Under the pieces are notes generated by a model. That model saw only the letters and a list, made by a program, of their open reading frames with translations, did not search any database and was not told the DNA's origin. A stretch of DNA of 18,599 nt, from the NCBI GenBank assembly GCA_045593645.1, contig JAZNWZ010000054.1, forward strand, positions 1 through 18,599, read 5' to 3'. Source of the DNA: Fimenecus sp045593645 (GTDB taxonomy: Bacteria > Bacillota > Clostridia > Oscillospirales > Acutalibacteraceae). The number at the start of each line of letters is the position of its first letter. The stretch's first letter is position 1. This document shows, piece by piece, positions 3,928 to 11,758 of this stretch. The position numbers and the translations under genes are program-made.

Positions 3928-4789
3928 ACAGGGTTATGATGTATCAGAGTTAGCAAAGCGATACACTTACAAATTACCCAACAGGGTAACAAGCAAAATG
4001 CTCCAAGAACTACACTCAGTTACGCCTAAGAAACTAAAATCACAAGCACCCTATGTAGCCTACGCACCTACACCCAGAACACCACTCATAACAAAACCAG
4101 AAGAATACGAAATAATTAATGCACCATCTTCATTCCCTAAACTACCCATTAAAAGTGATTATAAATACATTCCACCAGTACCAACTGGATTTATGGATTT
4201 ACCCTCAGTTTTACCAGACGATGAAACATTTGAGGAAACACCAGATAGTATAGAAACAGAATCAGAAGAAGTACCGATAGAAGAAAAAGAAGTTGAATAT
4301 ACATTTGACGGGGAAAAAGGAAAGGGGTACACAGTAGATAAGGAAACTGGTGAAATAATTGATGAAGAAGAAATAAATGGTATAATCGACGATGAGGGTT
4401 TTACGCATTATTTTGGTATGGAAACTGGTAACTATTATGGACAAGGTGAGAACGTATTTATTCCAGATTTGGACAGTGTAGCATTTGAACAATTTTATGA
4501 TACAATAAGCAGTTTTCCTCTTCCTTATCGTGATGTAATGAAACGAGCATTAGATAAAATGATAGAGGAAAAGGGTATGCAAGCAGTTGCAGAAGCCTTT
4601 ATGCAAAGTACAAACGACAGACCTAATCTATTAGAAAAACTTATGGCTTATGGAGAAAGATACCGAGAAGCATTAGCAATATGTGAAGATATGGCAGACA
4701 AATTAGATATGCCAATGAATTTAAAATCACAAATAAAAGACTACGTGTACAGAGAGCAGATGTCAGATATTGAAGAATACGGCACATAA
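3848..4789 (+). CDS. DNA terminal protein (replication primer), 313 aa
   Basis: Placed directly before the protein-primed polymerase, as gene 3 is before gene 2 in phi29. Residues 1-40 are basic and helical (KRLTPNQQKYQKEIKRIR), typical of terminal-protein N-terminal DNA-binding segments. A Pro-rich linker covers about 65-125, an acidic stretch 125-185 includes YTVDKETGEIIDEEE, and a helical C-terminal region (210-313) would hold the priming residue; which Ser, Thr or Tyr accepts dAMP cannot be told by eye. It is longer than phi29 terminal protein (about 266 aa). The ATG is 14 bases from AAGGGGG (3827-3833), a long spacing, suggesting coupling with the overlapping gene. The polymerase gene begins 3 bases after the stop. 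Confidence 0.8.
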   Translation: MKRLTPNQQKYQKEIKRIRTNLSKLRRQGYDVSELAKRYTYKLPNRVTSKMLQELHSVTPKKLKSQAPYVAYAPTPRTPLITKPEEYEIINAPSSFPKLPIKSDYKYIPPVPTGFMDLPSVLPDDETFEETPDSIETESEEVPIEEKEVEYTFDGEKGKGYTVDKETGEIIDEEEINGIIDDEGFTHYFGMETGNYYGQGENVFIPDLDSVAFEQFYDTISSFPLPYRDVMKRALDKMIEEKGMQAVAEAFMQSTNDRPNLLEKLMAYGERYREALAICEDMADKLDMPMNLKSQIKDYVYREQMSDIEEYGT

Positions 4790-4792
4790 CCG

Positions 4793-6700
4793 ATGCGAAC
4801 ATTTTGTGGAGACTTTGAGACAACAGTATATGAGGGACAAACCAACACAGAAGTGTGGAGTTCTGCAATCGTTGAATTGCACTCTGAAAATGTACTCATT
4901 TTCACCAACATTGAAGATACTCTTAACTACTTATCATTACTTAAAGAAAACCTCATATTATACTACCACAATTTAAAGTTCGATGGTGCTTTCTGGATAC
5001 ACTACCTAATGACAAAAACCAATTATCAACCTTGGTACACACAACTCTCAGAGAATGATTACCAATGGAACAACAAGTTCAAGATGCCACCAATGACCTA
5101 CCAGTACACAATCTCTGAAACGGGTCAATGGTACACAATTCGTATAGCAACCAAGTACAATGTAATAGAAATCCGAGACAGTTTAAAACTTCTTCCTTTC
5201 AATCTAAAGAAAATCGGAAAGAGTTTCAAAACCAAGCACCAGAAACTCGAAATGGAATATGAGGGTATACGTTATTCTGGTTGTTACATATCACCAGAAG
5301 AAAAGGAATACATTCGTAACGATGTATTGCTACTCAAAGAAGCCATAGAAATTATGGAGCAACAACATCACACTAAACTAACGATAGGTAGTTGTTGTCT
5401 CTCAGAGTTCAAATCATTCTACGGTAAAGATGATTACAACGCATACTTTCCAGACCTCACAGAAGTTGAATGTCCATTTGAGGGTTTCCGTAATGCAGAC
5501 CATTATGTACGCAAATCGTACAAAGGTGGTTGGTGCTACTTGGCAGATGGTTGCAACGACAAAGAAGTTACAGACGGCATAACACTTGATGTAAACAGTT
5601 TGTACCCAAGTATGATGCACAGTATGTCTGGTAATGTCTATCCAATAGGTAAACCGACTTGGTTCACTGGTTCACTTCCAGATAACATACGAAATGCACT
5701 TAATAAATACTTCTTTATTCGTATTCGTTGTCGTTTCCGTATTAAGAAAGGTTACTTACCGACAGTACAGATTAAAGGTTCTCTTGTCTACAAGGGCAAT
5801 GAATGGTTAAAGACAAGTGATGTTCGAGGTGCAAATGGGGCATACTACAATAAGTACACACTCTTTGGAGAGGAACACGATACCAGAGTTACACTTACAT
5901 TAACAAAAACAGACTACATATTATTTCACGAACATTATGATGTATTCGACTATGAGGAATTAGATGGTTGTTGGTTCTGGACAGAGATAGGTTTGTTTGA
6001 TGAATACATAGACAAGTATAAGGAAATCAAAATGTCCTCAACAGGAGCAATCCGAGAACTTGCCAAACTATTCTTAAACAACCTCTATGGAAAACTTGGT
6101 GCAAATGATAGCAGTTCATTTAAGATAGCATACTTGCGTGACGATAATTCCCTTGGTTACAAAACAGTAGAAGCACACGAAAAACAAGTAGGCTATATCC
6201 CTTGTGGCAGTGCAATTACATCTTACGCAAGAAACTTTACTATTCGTACTGCACAGAAAAACTATCACCCTAACGGAAAAGGTTTCATCTATGCCGACAC
6301 AGACAGTATACACTGCAACCTACCTATTGACCAAATCGTAGGAGCGAAACTTGACAAAGCAGAGTTCTGTTGTTGGAAACACGAAAGCACTTGGGATAAG
6401 GCAATCTTTGTGAGACAGAAAACCTACATCGAACACATCATAGCAGAGGGTACAGACCCTTGCACACCTTATAATAACATCAAATGTGCTGGAATGGGTC
6501 AAAGGTGTAAAGACCTCTTGAACGTATCCTTGGGTGAGACAGTAGACCTTGGAAAGATAACAGACGAGGAACAAATATTTATAGCAGAACACAGAACATT
6601 AGAGGACTTCAAAGTTGGTTTAAAAGTACCAAGTAAGTTATTGCCTAAAAATATAGATGGTGGAGTACTCCTGTGTAAAACAACATTTGAAATGAGGTAA
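4793..6700 (+). CDS. Protein-primed family B DNA polymerase, 635 aa
   Basis: All landmarks of the phi29 polymerase family are present. Exonuclease: ExoI DFE (D7, E9), ExoII NLKFD (N60, D64), ExoIII Y173-x3-D177. Linker KGGW (244-247) corresponds to the YxGG motif. Polymerase: motif A DVNSLYPS (266-273, D266), motif B KLFLNNLYGK (425-434), motif C YADTDS (500-505, D502 and D504), and RQKTY (541-545), the KxY motif. The stretch between motifs A and B holds the TPR1 and TPR2 insertions that grip terminal protein and give processivity. At 635 residues it is longer than phi29's (about 575). It replicates the linear DNA from both ends by strand displacement. The start has only a weak ribosome-binding site, so translation likely depends on the upstream gene. 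Confidence 0.98.
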   Translation: MRTFCGDFETTVYEGQTNTEVWSSAIVELHSENVLIFTNIEDTLNYLSLLKENLILYYHNLKFDGAFWIHYLMTKTNYQPWYTQLSENDYQWNNKFKMPPMTYQYTISETGQWYTIRIATKYNVIEIRDSLKLLPFNLKKIGKSFKTKHQKLEMEYEGIRYSGCYISPEEKEYIRNDVLLLKEAIEIMEQQHHTKLTIGSCCLSEFKSFYGKDDYNAYFPDLTEVECPFEGFRNADHYVRKSYKGGWCYLADGCNDKEVTDGITLDVNSLYPSMMHSMSGNVYPIGKPTWFTGSLPDNIRNALNKYFFIRIRCRFRIKKGYLPTVQIKGSLVYKGNEWLKTSDVRGANGAYYNKYTLFGEEHDTRVTLTLTKTDYILFHEHYDVFDYEELDGCWFWTEIGLFDEYIDKYKEIKMSSTGAIRELAKLFLNNLYGKLGANDSSSFKIAYLRDDNSLGYKTVEAHEKQVGYIPCGSAITSYARNFTIRTAQKNYHPNGKGFIYADTDSIHCNLPIDQIVGAKLDKAEFCCWKHESTWDKAIFVRQKTYIEHIIAEGTDPCTPYNNIKCAGMGQRCKDLLNVSLGETVDLGKITDEEQIFIAEHRTLEDFKVGLKVPSKLLPKNIDGGVLLCKTTFEMR

Positions 6701-6705
6701 ACAAA

Positions 6706-6909
6706 ATGAATATATACCAGAAGAAAACTATGGAAAAGTTAAAGAAATTAATGATTAAACAGATAGAGGAAATTGATAGTGAAACCAGAATAGCAAGCAT
6801 TTATGCAGAGACAATAGGTTGTATGAAATGTCCTATACAGTTCTCGTGCAATCGTAAGTTAAACTGTAACCAGAACATAATACAGACAATCAGAAAGGGA
6901 ATGGTGTAA
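6706..6909 (+). CDS. Small Cys-cluster protein, 67 aa, unknown
   Basis: ATG 6706 lies 5 bases after the polymerase stop, with GAGG before it. The N-terminal half is a Lys/Glu-rich helix (KKTMEKLKKLMIKQIEEI); the C-terminal half contains C39-x2-C42-x5-C48-x5-C54, a probable zinc or Fe-S ligand set, within CMKCPIQFSCNRKLNC. It overlaps the next gene by one base. Function unknown; one of three Cys-cluster small proteins around the replication genes. Confidence 0.75.
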   Translation: MNIYQKKTMEKLKKLMIKQIEEIDSETRIASIYAETIGCMKCPIQFSCNRKLNCNQNIIQTIRKGMV

Positions 6910-7121
6910 TGACAATATTACCAAACAGATACGAAGTAACCAGTATCAACAGTTTAATAAGAGGTGATATATTTGTACTCAACAACAGTTCATATCTTGT
7001 AACAGATAAGTATTTTGATAGCATTGAACTGTGGGATTTTCGTATGAATTGTAAAGACATACGCAAGTTACCAATGGTTCAAACAGTAACAAGAGTTAAA
7101 GGAGGAACAATATCAGTATGA
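6909..7121 (+). CDS. Small beta-rich protein, 70 aa, unknown
   Basis: Start overlaps the previous stop (TAATG); AAAGGGAATGG lies just upstream. The sequence ITSINSLIRGDIFV-type repeats of strands (RYEVTSINSLIRGDIFVLNN, SYLVTDKYFDSIELWDF) suggest a small beta-barrel, SH3-like fold. There is no catalytic motif. It overlaps the next gene by 4 bases (ATGA), so all four genes from 6706 to 7568 are translationally coupled. Function unknown. Confidence 0.7.
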   Translation: MTILPNRYEVTSINSLIRGDIFVLNNSSYLVTDKYFDSIELWDFRMNCKDIRKLPMVQTVTRVKGGTISV

Positions 7122-7366
7122 AATTCTTATTTGAATTAACGTATGAGGAACAAAGGAAGATATGTGACAGTCAGACATCATCAGAATGTTGTGGTACTTG
7201 TCCTCTGGTGATTGATGGTGAAATTTGTACGATGGATATATCAGTTAGAAACACACCACTCAGAGACACAGTTACCAAGTTATTAAACATAGCATTAAAG
7301 GAGATAGACATAAATGACTACATACCAATGGATAAAAGAGAAGTGGGAGACAAGGGAGAAAGCTGA
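7118..7366 (+). CDS. Small Cys-cluster protein, 82 aa, unknown
   Basis: ATG 7118 overlaps the previous stop by 4 bases and follows a full AAAGGAGG site (7099-7106). Cys at 16, 24, 25, 28 and 37, in SSECCGTCPLVIDGEICTMD, form a compact metal-binding-like cluster; the rest is helical and acidic (DTVTKLLNIALKEIDINDYI). The 3' end overlaps the next gene by 53 bases in another frame. No family recognised. Confidence 0.7.
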   Translation: MKFLFELTYEEQRKICDSQTSSECCGTCPLVIDGEICTMDISVRNTPLRDTVTKLLNIALKEIDINDYIPMDKREVGDKGES

Positions 7367-7568
7367 GAAAGGAAATAAACTTATGGGATTTGCAAAGAAT
7401 GAAACATTGGCACAGATAAATGAAAAAGCACGTATGCATAATATGTCCTACGGACAGTATGTGCTTGCAAGAGAGAACGGACAGTTTCGAGAGGATTACG
7501 GAACTAAAGTTAAACTTGCATACACACCCAGACAAGCATTCTGTAAGACAAGGAGATATGTAAAATGA
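7314..7568 (+). CDS. Small basic protein, 84 aa, possible DNA-binding
   Basis: ATG 7314 follows AAAGGAG. The product is basic; residues 28-55 (KNETLAQINEKARMHNMSYG then QYVLAREN) look like two helices joined by a turn, as in small helix-turn-helix or ribbon-helix-helix DNA binders of phages and clostridia. The C-terminus is basic (TPRQAFCKTRRYVK). Its position at the end of the middle operon would suit a late regulator like phi29 p4, but that is speculation. The stop overlaps the next start (ATGA). Confidence 0.65.
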   Translation: MTTYQWIKEKWETREKAEKGNKLMGFAKNETLAQINEKARMHNMSYGQYVLARENGQFREDYGTKVKLAYTPRQAFCKTRRYVK

Positions 7569-7654
7569 CAACATTCTTTATATTTATAGGTGGTTTCCTT
7601 GTAGGTTTTCTATTCGCACTATTCCTAACATCAACAGACGAACCAAATAACTAA
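7565..7654 (+). CDS. Membrane micropeptide, 29 aa
   Basis: ATG 7565 overlaps the previous stop by 4 bases and has AAGGAG (7550-7555) 9 bases upstream. The product MTTFFIFIGGFLVGFLFALF then LTSTDEPNN is almost entirely one transmembrane helix with GG and GxxxxG-type packing positions, and a short acidic tail. Being coupled to its neighbour and directly followed by the operon terminator supports it as a real gene. It could be an auxiliary holin or membrane anchor; phi29 also encodes small early membrane proteins. Confidence 0.7.
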   Translation: MTTFFIFIGGFLVGFLFALFLTSTDEPNN

Positions 7655-7659
7655 ACGAA

Positions 7660-7684
7660 AGAGGGGGAAGTTATATCCCCCTCT
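7660..7684. terminator. Terminator between converging transcripts
   Basis: AGAGGGGG (7660-7667) pairs over 8 bases with CCCCCTCT (7677-7684), 9-base loop. On the - strand the stem is followed by TTTCGTTT, so it is a good terminator for the leftward ATPase transcript; on the + strand it is followed by AATATATCC, a poor U-tract, so it works less well rightward. It marks the junction of the rightward middle operon and the leftward ATPase unit. Confidence 0.8.
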
Positions 7685-7691
7685 AATATAT

Positions 7692-7795
7692 CCTAAACAC
7701 TGCAAAGCATAAGGCGATGTGCAAAATCGGTATATGTACGGCAGTATTTTTCCAACTGTGCAATCCGTACATAGCAATACGCTTGTACACTGTGG
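7692..7795 (-). ncRNA. Candidate packaging RNA: three-way-junction fold
   Basis: The gene-free stretch after the ATPase stop folds compactly on the - strand. P1: 7778-7785 with 7703-7711, CAAGCGTA/TATGCTTTG, 8 pairs including one GU, one bulged U. P2: 9 perfect pairs TATGTACGG/CCGTACATA (7765-7773 with 7733-7741), a 6-base bulge, then CAGT/ACTG (7755-7758 with 7742-7745) closing a 9-base loop. P3: CGAT/ATCG (7726-7729 with 7715-7718), 7-base loop. The GU replaces an AC mismatch on the + strand, favouring the - strand. phi29 pRNA is a 3-way-junction RNA of similar size that drives the same class of ATPase. Downstream is the 7660-7684 terminator. Confidence 0.5.
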
Positions 7796-7799
7796 ATAC

Positions 7800-8828
7800 T
7801 CAATAGCTTAACATCTTCATCAAGGCGCTCTTGCACTCTAAGTTCTTAAATCTGAAGCACCCTTTACTGAAGAAAAATCTGAACATACTTATCAGAAAAT
7901 CATTGTTCTTTAACATTACATAATTAACGGCGTGGTCGTCAGTAGTAACTGCAATCTTTGTAGGGAACGTAAGGTCTGCACGATTATCGCAATACAGAAT
8001 ACCCAAGTCCTGATACTCTCTTATAGCATAATGTTTGCCCTCGTATTTTATCGTACACTTGTATCTGCTATTACCCTCTGGTCTGTCAATGAAAGCATAG
8101 TTATCATTCAAGTATACACCCTCACTCGAGTAAGCAGTGTAGTCATTACTAAACGCCTTCATTACACCAGATTCTTTCAAAGCCTGTGAAGCACTTTCAT
8201 TGTAGCCTTGTTCAAGAACCCATCCGTGACCTTTCATAAACTTTGTATCGGTTCTTAATCTGTCCGATATTCCAAGTGCAACGTAGTACGGATTAAGTAT
8301 CGTAACAGGGTTACCCACAAAGTAACAGGGAACATATCGTCTTTGTTCTCCCTGTCCTCTTGCAACTGAGGTATGCAAAGAAAGGAACTTGTTTACTTCA
8401 TTAGCGCAATACTGATTTGTTTCACTCTGAAATTCATCTATGAACAGAGAGCCACAATCACTAAACAGATGTGAGAACTTCTTATACTTTTCTGCTACGT
8501 TTAGAGAGAAAGCATAACCACAAGGTGTACCATTAATGAAAAGATAATGGAACAATCCTTTGGACATTTTCTTGGACTGCATTGTGTAATTTGGAAAGAA
8601 TAAAGTGTTAATGTCCTTGAAGAACTTGTCTGCACAATCATCGAGTTCGTAACCGAAACGATAACACAGACCAAACTTTTCACCTTTGTTGATAAATCTG
8701 TTGACTAACATTCTGGAGAAGTAAGTTGTCTTACCACCAGTTCTGTTAGTGGTACAGATATAGACTTCTGGTTTGTTTCCGTCAATATCGGAAAGAGACA
8801 GAAGTTTAGTTCCGTCATAATAACTCAT
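7800..8828 (-). CDS. DNA packaging ATPase, phi29 gp16-like, 342 aa
   Basis: It hydrolyses ATP to pump genomic DNA into the prohead at the connector. Walker A is a variant TTNRTGGKTT (26-35; GKT intact). Walker B is LFIDE (128-132) and continues EFQSE. VPCYFVGNPVTILNP (166-180) matches the sensor-like segment of terminase-type ATPases, and SVARGQGEQRR (154-164) offers an arginine-finger-like patch. The C-terminal part is longer than a bare ATPase domain, as in gp16 (about 332 aa). ATG 8828 follows AAGGGAG on the - strand. Unlike phi29, where gene 16 ends the late operon, the gene here is inverted and has its own promoter. Confidence 0.88.
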   Translation of the reverse strand: MSYYDGTKLLSLSDIDGNKPEVYICTTNRTGGKTTYFSRMLVNRFINKGEKFGLCYRFGYELDDCADKFFKDINTLFFPNYTMQSKKMSKGLFHYLFINGTPCGYAFSLNVAEKYKKFSHLFSDCGSLFIDEFQSETNQYCANEVNKFLSLHTSVARGQGEQRRYVPCYFVGNPVTILNPYYVALGISDRLRTDTKFMKGHGWVLEQGYNESASQALKESGVMKAFSNDYTAYSSEGVYLNDNYAFIDRPEGNSRYKCTIKYEGKHYAIREYQDLGILYCDNRADLTFPTKIAVTTDDHAVNYVMLKNNDFLISMFRFFFSKGCFRFKNLECKSALMKMLSY

Positions 8829-8851
8829 AGTTTAATCACTCCCTTTGTAAT

Positions 8852-8880
8852 ATTATAGCACTTTAGGTCTGGAAAGTCAA
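8852..8880 (-). promoter_or_regulatory. Leftward promoter for the ATPase
   Basis: On the - strand: TTGACT (8880-8875), 17-base spacer, consensus TATAAT (8857-8852) with TG one base upstream (TGC, extended -10). Transcription should start near 8846. It forms a divergent pair with the rightward promoter; the two -35 elements are 19 bases apart. Confidence 0.9.
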
Positions 8881-8899
8881 CCGAAATCTACGATAATGC

Positions 8900-8928
8900 T
8901 TGACTTCTTACTACAAATGTGGTATCAT
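8900..8928 (+). promoter_or_regulatory. Late operon promoter
   Basis: TTGACT (8900-8905), 17-base spacer, TATCAT (8923-8928) with TGG giving an extended -10. Transcription from about 8935 would cover holin to fibre. The near-consensus -35 means it does not obviously need an activator, unlike phi29's late promoter, which lacks a -35 and requires p4. Confidence 0.85.
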
Positions 8929-8974
8929 AATAGAGAGGAAATATGTCATTATCTATGAAAGGAGTGCAACCAGT

Positions 8975-9289
8975 ATGAATGATGTGGTACAAATGATAAC
9001 CACTTTAGGTTTTCCTATTGTATGTTGTATCTTTCTTGGTTGGTACGTTAAGTACAGTATTGATAAATACACCAATATGATAGCAACTCTTAACGCTGAA
9101 CACAGACAGGACATTACCAAAATGAGTGAAAACCATAGCAAAGAAATCAATGATTTGAACACACTTCATAGGGAAGAAACTGAAAGTCTTAAAGACGCAC
9201 TGAATAATAACACGCTTGCGTTACAGAAACTTTGTGACAAATTGGAAAGGGACGGTAAACAAGATGGCAACTGCAAATCAAATGATTAA
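8975..9289 (+). CDS. Holin, BhlA/UviB-like, 104 aa
   Basis: ATG 8975 follows AAAGGAG; the longer frame from 8900 starts within the promoter and is rejected. One N-terminal transmembrane helix (about residues 5-27, MITTLGFPIVCCIFLGWYVK) is followed by a long charged coiled coil (30-88, rich in Glu, Lys, Asn), the architecture of BhlA/UviB-type holins. It would form membrane lesions that time lysis and release the endolysin. Its 3' end overlaps the endolysin gene by 26 bases, the usual lysis cassette arrangement. It is the first late gene. Confidence 0.75.
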   Translation: MNDVVQMITTLGFPIVCCIFLGWYVKYSIDKYTNMIATLNAEHRQDITKMSENHSKEINDLNTLHREETESLKDALNNNTLALQKLCDKLERDGKQDGNCKSND

Positions 9290-9968
9290 AGAAGCATATT
9301 CACTCGTTGGACAACCTTATCTTTGGGGTGGTAATGGTGAAACCCTTGAAGAAATCATACGCAAATATGCAGATGGAAAAGGACAGGGAAAGTCGGCAAC
9401 CGATGATATGATTAAGTTCCTTAAAGGTATCATTCCAGTTGGACTTGACACTCACTTCCAAGATTGTTCTGGTATGGTTATCGAAATCTTACGCAAGCTT
9501 GGTGTAATTGATAACAAGTACGATGCAACTGCTGAGGGATTATACAAAACGTGCAAGAAGATTGATAAACCCTGTGAGGGTGCTTGGGCATTTTACTTTG
9601 ACGGAAAGAAGCACAATCACATCGGTATCTGTGTGAACAACTTAACAGTTATTCATTGTCTCTCAACCAAGACAGGTGTTATTGTCGAGCCGATAGACAG
9701 ACGGAAAGAAAAGTGGGTTGACTTTGGACTGCCTACTGCTTTCATAGATTTTTCATACGATACTGTCACACTGAAAGATGATGTGTGGGTATATAGAACT
9801 GCTAAAGAAGCAGAAGAAAAGAAAGATACATCAACAAAACTATTGTACAAAAAGGGAGAATATTACAAGTTTAAGACCTACGGAAACTGTACTAACATCA
9901 GTAAGAAACCAGATGTAGCTGGTGGGTGGATAAGTAATTACGACCTACATAAAGCCGAAGAGTGGTAA
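9264..9968 (+). CDS. Endolysin, NlpC/P60-type peptidase, 234 aa
   Basis: ATG 9264 is preceded by GGAAAGGGACGG; the longer frame to 9216 is less likely. The N-terminus AYSLVGQPYLWGGNG is the standard NlpC/P60 opening, the catalytic Cys is C68 in QDCSGMV, the His is H119 in HNHIGICV, and H131 in VIHC is a candidate third residue. A disordered charged linker (180-195) leads to a short C-terminal segment (YKKGEYYKFKTYGNCTNISK) that may bind cell wall. The enzyme would cut peptide bonds in host peptidoglycan; in some phi29-like phages the lysin is an amidase or lysozyme, so this is one more modular variant. Confidence 0.88.
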   Translation: MATANQMIKEAYSLVGQPYLWGGNGETLEEIIRKYADGKGQGKSATDDMIKFLKGIIPVGLDTHFQDCSGMVIEILRKLGVIDNKYDATAEGLYKTCKKIDKPCEGAWAFYFDGKKHNHIGICVNNLTVIHCLSTKTGVIVEPIDRRKEKWVDFGLPTAFIDFSYDTVTLKDDVWVYRTAKEAEEKKDTSTKLLYKKGEYYKFKTYGNCTNISKKPDVAGGWISNYDLHKAEEW

Positions 9969-10001
9969 AACCACTGCACAAAGAAAAGGAGTGACAACAT
10001 T

Positions 10002-10340
10002 ATGGCTATTAGAACATTAGAAGAACTTACCAATGTAATCAAGTCAAGGTTCTCTGAAAACCCAACTGACGGTGATATCAGTTTACTGGAAGATTTAACT
10101 GATACTTACAATTCTTTTTCGGCAACAAACAACGAAGAATTAAGTACCAGACTGAAAGATGCTGAAACTAAAAACGCTGAATGGGAACAGAAGTACAATG
10201 ACAATGACGCTATGTGGCGAAAGAAATACATTGATAGGTTTGAGGGTAAGATTACAGATATTCCAGAAGTTAAGAAAACTCTTGAAGCCGACAGGAGTGC
10301 AAATATAACAATCGAGGATTTATTCTCACCAAAACAATAA
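10002..10340 (+). CDS. Capsid scaffold protein, 112 aa
   Basis: ATG 10002 follows AAAAGGAG. It is a small acidic helical protein whose central part (about 42-80, NNEELSTRLKDAETKNAEWE) predicts a coiled coil; the C-terminal region is IPEVKKTLEADRS-type helix. Its size, composition and position immediately before the capsid gene match phi29 gp7, which shapes the prohead and is then released. Assignment is from context and composition rather than sequence identity. Confidence 0.75.
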   Translation: MAIRTLEELTNVIKSRFSENPTDGDISLLEDLTDTYNSFSATNNEELSTRLKDAETKNAEWEQKYNDNDAMWRKKYIDRFEGKITDIPEVKKTLEADRSANITIEDLFSPKQ

Positions 10341-10367
10341 CAGAAAGAAAGGAAAGGTAAAAAGATT

Positions 10368-11738
10368 ATGGCTATTAGACCTAATGGTGCGACATTCTCC
10401 AACTCATCAGTTGATGTAATGAACGCAATCAGAAATTCAGCAAGTATTAATTTTAGAGACAGAGTTCCGTTGGCAACTCCAGATGCAGAGAGCATCAGAA
10501 GAATTGGCGCTATTATTTGTGACGATGTACAGTTATATAACGAGTTCGTAAATACTCTTGCAACTCGTATCTACAAGGTTATCATCACAAACAAACTGTA
10601 TGAGAACCCTTGGCAGAAATTCAAGAAAGGTATCGTAGAACTGGGCGAGAAGATTGAAGATATCTTTGTTGACCTTGCAAAGCCTCACACATTTGACCCC
10701 GAGAACGCATACGCTAATGAGTTCAAGCGTGAACTTCCTAATGTAAAGACTGCTTTTTACATTATGAACTACCAGAAGTTCTACAAGGTTACCACAAGCA
10801 GACAGGAACTCCGTACTGCTTTCTTATCACTTGACGGACTTACAAGTTTCATTTCAAAGACTATTGAAGCACTGTACACAAGTGCTAACTACGACGAGTA
10901 CCAGACTATGAAGTATATGGTAGCAAGAAATATCATTGATGGTGGTATGTTCCCTCTCGTTGGTGGTGCAAACAGTGCTGATGGTGCAAAGGCAGTTGTT
11001 ACAGCTGTTAAGGAGTTAAGTAATGACCTTACATTCCTCTCAAACAAGTACAACAGAGCAGGTGTTTACAATCACACTGTGAAAGAGAATCAGTATATCC
11101 TTATTGATAGCAAGTTTGATGCTATTATGGATGTTAACGTATTGGCAAGTGCTTTCAATATGGATAAGGTTGAGTTCATCGGACACAGGGTACTGATTGA
11201 TGGTTTCGGTAATCTTGACAATGAAAGACTTGCTCAGTTGTTCGCTGATGATAGCAACTATGATGCTATTACAAGTGACGAAGCAACTGCCCTTAACGCA
11301 ATCCCTTGTTGTGTAGTTGATGATACATTCTTCCAAGTATATGATAACCTCATTGAGACTGGTGATACAATGGTTAAAGAGGGACTTTACTGGAACAACT
11401 GGTTACATCGTTGGGCAACATTCGCAATTTCACCTTTTGCAAATGCAATCAGTATACTTCCCTCTGCTCCTGTGGTTAGTGCAGTTACAGTTGCTCCGTC
11501 TACTGCTACTATCAATAAGGGTGCAAAGGCACAGTTCACTGCTTCACTCACTATGACTGGTTTCGGTTCACAGGAAGTTAACTGGAGTGTTCCTACTAAT
11601 GCAAAGGCAAGTGTTGATGCAAACGGTATCGTTACTGTTGCAAGTGACGCTACTACAAGCGATACAATCACACTTACTGCAAGAAGTGTACAGGACGGAA
11701 CAGTTACTGGCACTGCTACAATTACTGTTGGCTCGTGA
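10368..11738 (+). CDS. Major capsid protein, phi29 gp8-like with BIG2 domain, 456 aa
   Basis: ATG 10368 follows AAAGGAAAGG. Residues 1 to about 360 form the HK97-type shell domain; the extended N-terminal part and the region DGLTSFISKTIEALYTSANY are typical of the phi29-type head protein. Residues about 371-456 form a BIG2 immunoglobulin-like domain (VTVAPSTATINKGAKAQF, then VNWSVP, TVASDATTSDTITLTA, TGTATITVG), which in phi29 gp8 also sits at the C-terminus and strengthens or decorates the head. No signal or frameshift separates the two parts. It is the most abundant virion protein. Confidence 0.9.
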   Translation: MAIRPNGATFSNSSVDVMNAIRNSASINFRDRVPLATPDAESIRRIGAIICDDVQLYNEFVNTLATRIYKVIITNKLYENPWQKFKKGIVELGEKIEDIFVDLAKPHTFDPENAYANEFKRELPNVKTAFYIMNYQKFYKVTTSRQELRTAFLSLDGLTSFISKTIEALYTSANYDEYQTMKYMVARNIIDGGMFPLVGGANSADGAKAVVTAVKELSNDLTFLSNKYNRAGVYNHTVKENQYILIDSKFDAIMDVNVLASAFNMDKVEFIGHRVLIDGFGNLDNERLAQLFADDSNYDAITSDEATALNAIPCCVVDDTFFQVYDNLIETGDTMVKEGLYWNNWLHRWATFAISPFANAISILPSAPVVSAVTVAPSTATINKGAKAQFTASLTMTGFGSQEVNWSVPTNAKASVDANGIVTVASDATTSDTITLTARSVQDGTVTGTATITVGS

Positions 11739-11758
11739 TGGTTTGTCACTCCATAAAT

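Noticed and set aside
10106..10495. 129-aa open frame on the - strand
   Set aside because: Antisense to the scaffold and capsid genes, no ribosome-binding site, no promoter; real genes on the + strand explain the region.
11387..11749. 120-aa open frame on the - strand
   Set aside because: Antisense to the BIG2 domain of the capsid gene; composition follows the codons of the real gene.
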